This document shows, in pieces, positions 27,601 to 35,092 of a DNA stretch of 37,387 nucleotides (within the stretch, counting starts at the first letter, position 1; each line of letters opens with the position of its first letter). Below the pieces are notes generated by a model. It made no database searches, was not told the DNA's origin, and saw only the letters and a program-made list of their open reading frames with translations. The DNA comes from a virus: positions 1-37,387 of the IMG/VR virus record IMGVR_UViG_3300038326_000298. The stretch is one strand, 5' to 3'. The translations under genes were made by a program, and so were the position numbers.

Positions 27601-30600
27601 ACCGTAAGTTCAGATAGTGCTAATGAACTCTATACACTAGATAATGCAGGTCAGGATCTGAGGACAACTGAAGCCGTACCTAATCTTGTTGAAACTTTAG
27701 GAAGCACACCTTCTCGTCTTGTTGTTTATTCCTCAGAAAGATCAGATCGACTTGATGAGTCTTATTCTTTAACCACGAAAAGGAGATTTGAGAACGGTGA
27801 GTCCGGTTTTGTATCTCTTGGGTATCCTGAGAGAATGGGCTTAGGTGTTGTTCTCGACGGTGGTTTGGGTGTTGTTAGTGGAAATGCTATTCGAGTCCAC
27901 CCTCAAAAAGGAAGTACAGATTCTCTTGGAGCACTAGTCCTTTATTCTTTCCCTTATGTAGATCCTAGAGATGAAGTGAGAGATGGGAATCCTGTAAGCC
28001 TACCTTCTCGTTTCAATCGCACTGAGTTCTATGGGGATGTTATTGTTGCAGGATTTAACTCAGACTTAGTAATTGAAGACGCACGTTCTGCGGAGGGTTC
28101 TTTCGCCAGAATAAATGAGAATGAGGCTTCTGCTTCTACTGTTAAAAACTTCCAATCTCAAGTGATGAGATATGCAAGTATTTCTAATCAGACTAGAATA
28201 TCACATGCAAATACGTTGTCTTATTTGCAGTCAGACCACTTTAAAGACTATGTAGATTTCTTTTTAGATACTGACATTGAAAATAACTTCTTTAAGAAAT
28301 TTATAGGCCCCTCCGACTACTATTATTTAGAGTCAAACTTCTTCCGAAATATACCAGCCCCTCCTCTACCAAACGACACTTTGTTTCCTTGGACAAATGC
28401 GGGGATTAGGGTAAAGAGCGGAGGAGGCTTAGTATATGAGAGAGCTTTCAGACCACAAGACGCTACAGGCTCAGACTTAGTAGTTTCACATAGCAAAGGT
28501 GTCAAATCAGATCGTGGTATTAAAGGTCTTGAAATCCCTGCGTTTGGTGAATGTTTATTATTACCTAAAGGCCCTGCAACTCTTGGAGGTCGTGTTCTTG
28601 ATAAGAACGATGGTTCAGGTGCAAAAATTAGAATAGGAAATACACCTACAGACTTACCATTATATGAGTTCTATAATGGCCCTACTCGTTTGAACTATGG
28701 TGGAACACACGCTATTTCTATAGGAAATGTTCTACAAGAGCATGGGGTCTATGGGAGACCTGAGTTTAAGACTGCGGAAGAGGAAAAGCAGCTCTTATTT
28801 GCACCTAAAGGCAATCAGTCTGAGTTAAATCCAATCGAATATGATCCCGGATCTCTTTCTCAAGCTTATCACCACTCAATATCAAATGCTTCTGATGTTT
28901 GGGGCGGTAAATCTGAGCTTATTAGTCCTCGTAGTGTAGAGCTATATGGTTACTTAGCTCTATTATCCACAACGGGGACTAATTTTGATATGTCCAACGC
29001 CCCCTCTGGGAGGCCATATTTCTATGACACCTATTTCTCTCTATTTTATGTGTGGCGAGGAAAAGTACATTACATAGAGTTGACGCTTTTAAATGATGAC
29101 CCGAACAGTAATGCTTTCTTCCTTGAGCGTAGAAATAATGACAATAGACCCTCTTACCAATATGGGAATGTTAATCAAACTGTACAAGCACCGTATGTTG
29201 GAGACACAGCATATGGGACACATGTAGCAGATGAGACAAAAACAGTAGTTCCACAGTTTTCTTTCTACTTACCCGAAGGTGTTCAGAATGTCTTTATAGA
29301 AGCAAAAGGATATAACACATCAGGAAACCAACATAATAATGATACTGCTCATGGGGTCTTACTACATGCTAGTCCTACATTAACGATCACTCTTCCTCCT
29401 GTAGCAGACTCCGAAGTTCTTGTGTCTGGAGACACCCTCGCTGACGACTCTTTTGTCTATGGAAGTCCAAATAACTATAATGACATCACTTTAGCTACGG
29501 ATATAGAATATAGATTCTTAGACTACTCTGGTAGGTATTTGGATGCAGTCGCTTGGGGAGCACCTACTCCTATCGGGGGTGCGAACGATGAACTTATACA
29601 TTCAATCAAGATTAGCACTAACCTAAATGCTCCAATATACAGAGATAAAGTTGGACTTTATTTTAGTTATCAAAGAATCCATGAGACTTTTACAGAAGTG
29701 AACGCTAGAGCGAATCAAATAAATTTTGATACCTCATTTTCAGACAATAACGACTTTCTGGCTAGAACCCTTGAGCTGGATGATGCTGATATAAATAAAG
29801 AGTATTATGATGAAGGTGCTGAGAGACTCACATCAAATATGCAAATAAGATTACTCGATGGTATGGTCTTAGAAGATGTAACCACAGGTACTTTTTACAC
29901 TGTTGGAGAAGTAGGTAGATATCGAGGTTGGCACTCTCACATGAAGCCTACATCACAAGTAGGTGATTATGTTCATTATGAACATGGTATGCACAGCCTT
30001 GATTATCAGAATAAGATAGACGAGATGGACAGCATCTTAGGAAGTCCTCTTATCCGAAATGCAAACTTCGGGTCTATTATTTCTTCCAATGGTCATTCTT
30101 CCCCAGAAATAATTACAGATATACCTAGTCACTTCAACTATGAAAACCCTTTGTATGGGTATTTAAATGAAGATAATTATCCTTTGGAACACAAAAAGAA
30201 TGGTCTTGGCGACATTGTAGATGGTGGTTTTGTTCGTAGACCTTTAGTAGGTCATAAGTTCAGAATTGTACCAAATGTCGAGTTTGTTCCTGTACTCGGA
30301 TATCGCTCAGTTAGAGGTGGTATTTCTGTACCTTACGACAAGAGCACAAGTTATACCACTTATATCAATGATGCAGACGCTGTGCTTTATGACGCTGATT
30401 ATTCTTTCTTAAGAAATGATATCGGGAAGAAGATCTATCTTTGTGGAACATATGAATATGCTTATGTAGGTTGGTGGGTAATTACTGATGTAGTCTCAGA
30501 CTATGAGGTCAATCCTACAGAAGCCATTACAGCAAGTCTGTTTGACGTAGCTGTAGTGAGAAAGATCAAGAGATCTGGAGAGTTCTTAAGTAACACCGCA

Positions 30601-33600
30601 AAACAAAACAATATGATCTTACCTATGCGTCCTCACAACCCTGTGCTTGAGGCTACTTTAGACGCTAACTCAAATGGTAAGAATGTGCTGAATGGAACAT
30701 CGTCTGACAAGAACATAGACTCTCATTATATAGATCCTTTTTTCCCTGAAACCTTGACCAACAGTTTTGCTAAGAGTGTTTATTTTGGAGAAGATGCAAA
30801 TAGTCAAGTAAACAATAGTGAACATATTTCTAATGTTTGGCTAAGTCTCCAATACTTAGACGATAGCGGTAACTTAAAGTGGATTGGCATTAGCCTTAGT
30901 GCTTCAGATTTAGTCACTGTCAATGGACTTGTTAAAACCAATGGCTCTTTCGCCCTTCAAAGCACTTTAGACCAATTAGTAATGTTTAATGGTGTAAATA
31001 TTGGGAAGTTCTTCAAAGATATTGGTCTTTCTGCTTGGGCTAACTATGGTAACGCACCCTTTATTTCTTGGGATCTCAAGACAAGTTATAATGATGGGTT
31101 CTCTAAATATAGTATCCCAGGGTTCTTAGGCTACACCCCCACTTCTAACAGTGCTTCGATTTGTGGTATTTCTTGTAGAATAGACTCTAACTCTTTGACC
31201 CAAGAACAAAGAAATACTCTTCTAGGAAGAGGGACATTCTTAAATGTAGACCTTCTTTTCAATTCACAAACTTTTTTCCATATTGGAACTAACTTTTCCT
31301 CTGCTTTAATGAGTACTTTGGAGAACATAGATACACAAGCATCCAATGATGGCAATTTCAATAACTTTAAAGGTTTTTACTATCGAAAAGGTGTGAATAC
31401 AAATCTATGTATTTCCCACTTAGATAAGAATAGCTATTACCCTAATGCTTATGTTGGGCCTACAGCAAGCTATTTGGACTCTGACAGCAATTTGGGTAAT
31501 GGTTTCACAAATGAGAAATCTCTTGGTGGTAGCACCCGAACCTCTGGGTCTGCAACGGGGGGTGTACGTTGGGTATTCTCAGCTCCTCTTTTAGAAGAAA
31601 ACGTAGGGTCTTATTTACACCTCACCAAACAAAGACCTTATCGTTTTGGAGTTCCTACTTACTCTCAGAAAGTTGCTTTAGAGGCACACAAAAATAGAAG
31701 CACAGGTAATACAGACACCACGCTTGTCAATCCTTTTGGGTGGACTTCGGGTTATCAAAACCTAAACGACATCACAAATGGTGAGGAGTTAGATTTAGCT
31801 ACAGACATCTTCAGAATAAACAGATGTCCAACTACAGGAGATATTCTTGTAGGTGGGGACTGCGAATCTTATGCTGTTGAAGATATTCTTTGTAGAAGTC
31901 AAAAAGGATTTACAAAGAAAGGCGTAGAAATATCTTACTCTCCTCTTTCAGTAGGTGGGAACTGGCCTGACTCAGCTACAGGAATACTGCCAACTACAGG
32001 AAGTCTCAACTATCCGATCATGTACGCTCTGCAACCTATTGCGAGAGAAAGAATAGTTACAGTCAATCCTAGTAGTGCCAACTCTTCTATAGTTTTAGCT
32101 AGAGGGCAACATGGTACTGCTCCTATGGTTATCCCTGCAAACCCTCTAGCTTTAGAGACTACAGGTGCAATTGTCGGAAATAATGCTGACGCTACTGCTT
32201 CTTCATTCTTAATAGATGAGTCAACGTATGGGAAAGACTACCATTGGGGTGAGAAGATTCTCATGGATGTTTCTCGACCTTGGTTGCTATTCGGTAGAGA
32301 CAACGCCATTCAGACGCATGATCTTTATTTTATAACCCCTGCCGAAGCGGCCGGTGCTTCTGGAAACCCACAAGACCTGCCTGAAAGCATCATAACACAA
32401 GCAGGCTCAGAGAGTTCTATACTCTATCAATCAGAAAGTGGAAACGCTGAGTCTTCTTCTCAAGAAATATACACAAAAAATTCATACTTCACACAGAATG
32501 CTGTGTATGCTTGGACACCTAGCGGAGAATGGTGGCAAATACAAACCCCCCTTTATTCTTATGGTGAATCTGACACTAATTCTTCTACTAGAAAAACACC
32601 AATTTCTCCCACTACACCACCTCCTACTTTAAGAATAGATTTGACTGAAGCATTTACTCAATCTATTTCAGCAGGTAGTGGGTTAAACACGCCCTTTGTA
32701 GGTAAATCTCCAAGAGGTTCGAGATTAAATAGGATTTGGGTTAACTTTGGTGTAGATGGAGATCATTCCGCACTTCCGGGATCTCCTTTCAATGTAGACC
32801 ATGAAGAATACTATGAAGATCTTGGAGCTACAGACTTAAGAGATTCTATCTTAGGAGATACTACTCTTAAAACTTCCATCAAAACTATGAGAGATACTAG
32901 TAGTGTCTTTAGAACCTTAGATGGAAAAAACACAAACAGATCCATCACTTTCAATCTTGTTGTAGAAATACCTGGATCTACAGGCTCTTCTCAAGAGGAC
33001 CTTGATATCGGTTATGTCTCAGAGTTTGACGCACTAAGATACAACCAAGATTGGTCAAAATTTGCGGGTGAAGACTATGGGTTTAGTAGCATAGGAGGGT
33101 CAAATGGTTCTTCGTTTGGAGGCAGACTTCCAACGGGTGCATATAGCCACTCTAATAACTCTGAAAACAAACGTGCTATTTATGAGGGTTTAGCAAAACC
33201 TACAAACCAATCTCAGTATTTCGGTGGGACTGTCGTTGTACCTTTGTATATAAACAGAGAAGCAGGCGACATGATGCCAAATGTGATGGAGAGATTTGTC
33301 ACAGTAGGCCCTGCGAGATATAGAGAGACAACGACCAATCTCTTCGCTCAACTTGGAGATAAATATAAATATGTTTCAGATTGGTCTATTGGTAATTGGC
33401 ATTCTGGTCTTGGGGCGACACCACTCAGTAACTCTCATTTGTTTGACAAGAATGTTTCTTATCTTGGAGACGCTTTATTTCCGTATACGAGTTCAAGATT
33501 AGAGATGGAAACAAACGCTATAACGCCTGTAGTTTGGGGTTCTCAGAATTTCTATTCAAGCAAGAGTACATATAACGCATCGCCACAGACTGTAAACGGT

Positions 33601-34380
33601 ATTTTGGAGGTGAATAATAAATCAGGAAAAGCACTAAGTTCTTTCTCTTTGATGGCTTTCGATGACATACGATCCGCAGGTGTTCTTGCCTCTTCTATGC
33701 CACGATCTTCAAGAGTCGGTGGAGGTGTGAACTCTTCATTTACTTCGGGGATATACCCAGACACTCGACTTTTCGATCCGTTTGGTGCTTTTATAGAATC
33801 TCCTCTAGCCCTCCACAGCCCCGCCACGACAGGTATTACAATCGCACATGGAGGAGCAAGTTTAGGGTCTAGTAAAAACGATTCTTATGCATTCGCAGGA
33901 GACGAAGTTCGCAGTCCACAATCTACATCTTCTTCGCACAACTCCTTTACTGTGGCTCTAACTCCTGTAGGGGATGGTTTCACTGCTTCTTTCGGAGCAA
34001 TCACAATGCCTTCTATTTCTGGGGGAGCAAATGTCGCTACTTCTAGTTTATACAATGACATTGCTAGCACAAACCATTGGGATTTCGCTAGATATGGGAG
34101 GATTTTAGAGAATTCAAAAGGAACTGACCCTAAAGATAGAAGATTTAAGGTTGGCAACTGGCTCGATAAAATCATGCAAGCATACGGTATTCCTGCACAA
34201 AGTGGGTCTATGCTTCCTACAGGAGCGAGAGTATTCTTAGAGGTAACTACACCTTGGGCTCTGAAAAACACTCAATCTAACAACGGGACTTGGATTTCTT
34301 CGGTAAAGTGTTCGTTTGAAGTAGAAACCGCAGATGGTACTGCTTGGACTCAAGATGTTAATACTTTAGGAGAAGATTAA
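21697..34380 (+). CDS. Giant beta-rich fibre/adhesin-like protein (4227 aa)
   Basis: This single uninterrupted frame covers a third of the window. I choose the ATG at 21697 (MASDFDRLN) because GAGG lies 8 bases upstream; an in-frame ATG at 21676 would add seven residues but has no ribosome binding site. No known family is recognised. The composition is rich in Ser, Asn, Gly, Thr, Tyr and Asp and poor in long helices or heptads, so it does not look like a tape measure protein. A beta-alpha stretch near residue 933-980 (KWVSLVVNNEQITFKI, then a helix) resembles the small domain in the adaptor. A poly-Ser linker (PSSSSSD, about 1890) and a Pro-rich linker (TPISPTTPPPTL, about 3634) suggest separate modules. 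No collagen-like or short tandem repeats are seen. It ends in a 1-base overlap with the next gene. A very long receptor-binding fibre or tail-sheathing decoration is inferred. Confidence 0.85.
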   Translation: MASDFDRLNKASQNIQATNNSESEHYSRNRTVRSEEIKTGLSRFEGSWASEFSLGGGRKYDTTPIPTLKTGLGLHGFGDIDFIPYVENTNRIGLEGEATLGSPISFEVLGPTLKSNQVDWTWSITKYNDGEYLEIENLSSGTMKEMYGFTDDGELTLPYTDVIDNGGLYVVFRYIGHSISTVNSKDPQRVPYHIFKVHGINQNTIKISAETPISEVFDYSVDNTLKGVMFIRKSASRMLSVPSSGGKSYFVMPPEKSLSLDIEPPLAKWLDGSFHDSGLLGSISTYGNRSKLPVLSPLQFGGLEVLTGSLSNTPNPSEPSTFTLNVQLEDTDGFSVRYSNVPQGKTVGEHTSTFESISWVGKIIKIVEVESTEKVLGFFEVINSTQVTGKNLTLRGITKQHHTSGIVSWDVSQTLDSPGPLVKFTVHESISDLFAKSNPQPHEIDATRIKSLISPLLSEGSSSEKATMMRASDCSWDGKVISNLLDLGFKAVVYPAKELNSNLVADFENPIDPNLYELDYEGATLYFHSEYTQELSILNHNQNPTGNPVLFISCVPLAQNASFGNRFTAKEEEVVKGAFRTPKIKNILSADALTFGEALYSLSSFPDTLYIPGVSISEIPMTGALEFWKHEQVGMDSVEYVQVRYKLVETHLEGVKLHVYDVDDLGLMGVANFDKILTEGHVEFVRNSSLNFRESIYAGLSLRSEEITFNKGLISLDERGNQVLKISGLETGESSVVYDSSDKEWSVGGDYNVSLSVKRGDLVASNVLEFSNTDLTITPYSSSVKVNITDSDEIRFEATSDQNYLHEDLSGYYLNTEAVTISTKQNPTLTAGERVVFGLDFVADCHNPFATSWYLRVSTGSTDAEDVVDELKLSVPQEARYTDALMDGVVGTLTGRNACVYPAYAYIETAPVTALESVLNAEFGVEILPASRYLLSLESTEAGQEDKWVSLVVNNEQITFKISTYPSVEQMVKDIASQLNKDLYFGHSARLLDRAGFYDACFQDYDFLSGAKTPNANLQEDITSMEAAGHAVGGERQILWVTSHDVRHPRYPFDVNDADTHRLALICTGRGCNNKVLDSNTLFLSTKASLQENRLINIIASLGEIDGSFMTYLFNGEDVKTRYFNRMGYFHTGSALADNTTQIGNPTVLGQEGNLELGFPKEGLLPLGRLLGESFRIEQQLLEGNSTANFVTSFVEDPTGRSAFYPIRSNLTRSFHFGVDSHVSSAESSDFDVQNSWLDNQNFSFDNSSLTTPDFRNFAWVSKDTLGLLKTNSGAVTTEGGYVEIHASFSATPKEREYFHSTYLGNNFGGEDYIAKIDSSKFILPLIDKSVLQKGDAFYLRNSANQQAKATIFSIINQNQNHENTPLSLRVLVQSVGGQYGGYSQISSFMPTVSSITDDTFRPVYSPISYTYASLVVGNNILWNEGNIKSLLTTQAVAEFNNSNSNLRETSAIDGGYGTFGSQSATLISGGRIGLFTGLPLSQAGISFASIVGGVTWGQKLEFDHTYTDYEKNNYRVFETFVDHGVFPFVSLPSGSSSDNAGTIGNLSSDSSKKSNYKGTVFGGSSGLRVSGDIQLYVKNIRVLGTDKYTAFVVHSDNAPATATDYLIGGVASSENRSDYWKDWEPSTTGGVGYFPQSARRNSEYSLQRGAGAHMPSGVGLFGFNNTYNSATETNATIKRTATISLGLTIADLKGISASLGQNLVDQQIDEGKLNPFVGESNTRTLSETGETLFEMGQFATSDISSMALPALRGCFLYLESQNQDKTDGYFKIIDVPVVAPIDASSQESKFGSENTLHGYISNYNSKVRNSLSSIVANITVRVESNRYFSEIPNNSANNRLVKPEQLSPPQEKLRNGLDSYKWRIVHKESRQGMYFQHVYVFDVENSGGSPSSSSSDLQGVEINPRALGKRSLPAEIVPLATYNTPSDTPSDLKFNDEHLSDQYSNIRLLGVHRNMDRRGKTSSLAFVTVSSDSANELYTLDNAGQDLRTTEAVPNLVETLGSTPSRLVVYSSERSDRLDESYSLTTKRRFENGESGFVSLGYPERMGLGVVLDGGLGVVSGNAIRVHPQKGSTDSLGALVLYSFPYVDPRDEVRDGNPVSLPSRFNRTEFYGDVIVAGFNSDLVIEDARSAEGSFARINENEASASTVKNFQSQVMRYASISNQTRISHANTLSYLQSDHFKDYVDFFLDTDIENNFFKKFIGPSDYYYLESNFFRNIPAPPLPNDTLFPWTNAGIRVKSGGGLVYERAFRPQDATGSDLVVSHSKGVKSDRGIKGLEIPAFGECLLLPKGPATLGGRVLDKNDGSGAKIRIGNTPTDLPLYEFYNGPTRLNYGGTHAISIGNVLQEHGVYGRPEFKTAEEEKQLLFAPKGNQSELNPIEYDPGSLSQAYHHSISNASDVWGGKSELISPRSVELYGYLALLSTTGTNFDMSNAPSGRPYFYDTYFSLFYVWRGKVHYIELTLLNDDPNSNAFFLERRNNDNRPSYQYGNVNQTVQAPYVGDTAYGTHVADETKTVVPQFSFYLPEGVQNVFIEAKGYNTSGNQHNNDTAHGVLLHASPTLTITLPPVADSEVLVSGDTLADDSFVYGSPNNYNDITLATDIEYRFLDYSGRYLDAVAWGAPTPIGGANDELIHSIKISTNLNAPIYRDKVGLYFSYQRIHETFTEVNARANQINFDTSFSDNNDFLARTLELDDADINKEYYDEGAERLTSNMQIRLLDGMVLEDVTTGTFYTVGEVGRYRGWHSHMKPTSQVGDYVHYEHGMHSLDYQNKIDEMDSILGSPLIRNANFGSIISSNGHSSPEIITDIPSHFNYENPLYGYLNEDNYPLEHKKNGLGDIVDGGFVRRPLVGHKFRIVPNVEFVPVLGYRSVRGGISVPYDKSTSYTTYINDADAVLYDADYSFLRNDIGKKIYLCGTYEYAYVGWWVITDVVSDYEVNPTEAITASLFDVAVVRKIKRSGEFLSNTAKQNNMILPMRPHNPVLEATLDANSNGKNVLNGTSSDKNIDSHYIDPFFPETLTNSFAKSVYFGEDANSQVNNSEHISNVWLSLQYLDDSGNLKWIGISLSASDLVTVNGLVKTNGSFALQSTLDQLVMFNGVNIGKFFKDIGLSAWANYGNAPFISWDLKTSYNDGFSKYSIPGFLGYTPTSNSASICGISCRIDSNSLTQEQRNTLLGRGTFLNVDLLFNSQTFFHIGTNFSSALMSTLENIDTQASNDGNFNNFKGFYYRKGVNTNLCISHLDKNSYYPNAYVGPTASYLDSDSNLGNGFTNEKSLGGSTRTSGSATGGVRWVFSAPLLEENVGSYLHLTKQRPYRFGVPTYSQKVALEAHKNRSTGNTDTTLVNPFGWTSGYQNLNDITNGEELDLATDIFRINRCPTTGDILVGGDCESYAVEDILCRSQKGFTKKGVEISYSPLSVGGNWPDSATGILPTTGSLNYPIMYALQPIARERIVTVNPSSANSSIVLARGQHGTAPMVIPANPLALETTGAIVGNNADATASSFLIDESTYGKDYHWGEKILMDVSRPWLLFGRDNAIQTHDLYFITPAEAAGASGNPQDLPESIITQAGSESSILYQSESGNAESSSQEIYTKNSYFTQNAVYAWTPSGEWWQIQTPLYSYGESDTNSSTRKTPISPTTPPPTLRIDLTEAFTQSISAGSGLNTPFVGKSPRGSRLNRIWVNFGVDGDHSALPGSPFNVDHEEYYEDLGATDLRDSILGDTTLKTSIKTMRDTSSVFRTLDGKNTNRSITFNLVVEIPGSTGSSQEDLDIGYVSEFDALRYNQDWSKFAGEDYGFSSIGGSNGSSFGGRLPTGAYSHSNNSENKRAIYEGLAKPTNQSQYFGGTVVVPLYINREAGDMMPNVMERFVTVGPARYRETTTNLFAQLGDKYKYVSDWSIGNWHSGLGATPLSNSHLFDKNVSYLGDALFPYTSSRLEMETNAITPVVWGSQNFYSSKSTYNASPQTVNGILEVNNKSGKALSSFSLMAFDDIRSAGVLASSMPRSSRVGGGVNSSFTSGIYPDTRLFDPFGAFIESPLALHSPATTGITIAHGGASLGSSKNDSYAFAGDEVRSPQSTSSSHNSFTVALTPVGDGFTASFGAITMPSISGGANVATSSLYNDIASTNHWDFARYGRILENSKGTDPKDRRFKVGNWLDKIMQAYGIPAQSGSMLPTGARVFLEVTTPWALKNTQSNNGTWISSVKCSFEVETADGTAWTQDVNTLGED

Positions 34381-35078
34381 TGATAATTTTTACAAGGTCT
34401 GACAATAAGCCGGTGCAGACTACAAGACATTTAAGTGAAAACATCGACATGAATGGTAAGTATGTTGTAGATTTCCCCGACTGTTTAAAAATAGATCGGC
34501 TTGACGGTACGCCTATAGACATAGTCTCAAGAGAAATAGAGCCACAATTCTTAAAGCAATATCCTTCATATGATCATGTTGTTTATAACCCGATCATTGA
34601 TAACTACGATTTCTTGGATGATACTCAGAACTTCCCATTTTCTACAGGTCAAACTGCTTCAAGATATAAGATAGGTGAGACACCAAACACTTTCGCAGTC
34701 TTACCTGTCAATACGAGTACGAGCTGGAAAGGTGTAGCAGTAACTCAGACTATTGATATTTCTGCTATTACTACCGATGGTTTGGGTCGTGAAACTTTCC
34801 TCTTGTATTGGCGAGCGGTCAAAAAAACCATTTCACACGACCAATCCCCCATCACTCTACTGAATAGAGAAAATTCACCTTCTCGTCTTAAATATGTAGA
34901 AGCAGAAGAAGATTCTCAATACTCAGTTTATATTTCTAATAATGATGGTAACACATACGAACTTGCAAAAAGACTTACCCCTGTGAGTTTTGAAGAAAGA
35001 TCAGAAAATGTGAGGATCGCTTTCGTGAATCACTCTTCTGAAGACATCTTCTTCCTCTCGTATGCCCTTATGTTTTAA
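34380..35078 (+). CDS. Hypothetical small structural protein
   Basis: This 232-aa protein is not recognised. Its start overlaps the stop of the giant gene by one base (TAATG) with AGGAG 7 bases upstream, so its translation is probably coupled to the giant protein. It opens with MIIFTRSDNKPVQTTRHLSE, has aromatic Pro/Tyr/Asp-rich stretches (YPSYDHVVYNPIIDNYDF), a predicted beta strand pair (VAVTQTIDISAIT, FLLYWRAVKK), and ends in a hydrophobic strand (DIFFLSYALMF). The size and coupling fit a cap, chaperone or accessory subunit of the giant protein, but the sequence does not show which. Confidence 0.85.
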   Translation: MIIFTRSDNKPVQTTRHLSENIDMNGKYVVDFPDCLKIDRLDGTPIDIVSREIEPQFLKQYPSYDHVVYNPIIDNYDFLDDTQNFPFSTGQTASRYKIGETPNTFAVLPVNTSTSWKGVAVTQTIDISAITTDGLGRETFLLYWRAVKKTISHDQSPITLLNRENSPSRLKYVEAEEDSQYSVYISNNDGNTYELAKRLTPVSFEERSENVRIAFVNHSSEDIFFLSYALMF

Positions 35079-35092
35079 GGAGAATATTAAAA

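Noticed and set aside
21697-34380. Tape measure protein
   Set aside because: The composition is beta-type and Asn/Ser/Gly-rich without long heptads or hydrophobic segments, and the gene sits after the baseplate and adaptor genes.
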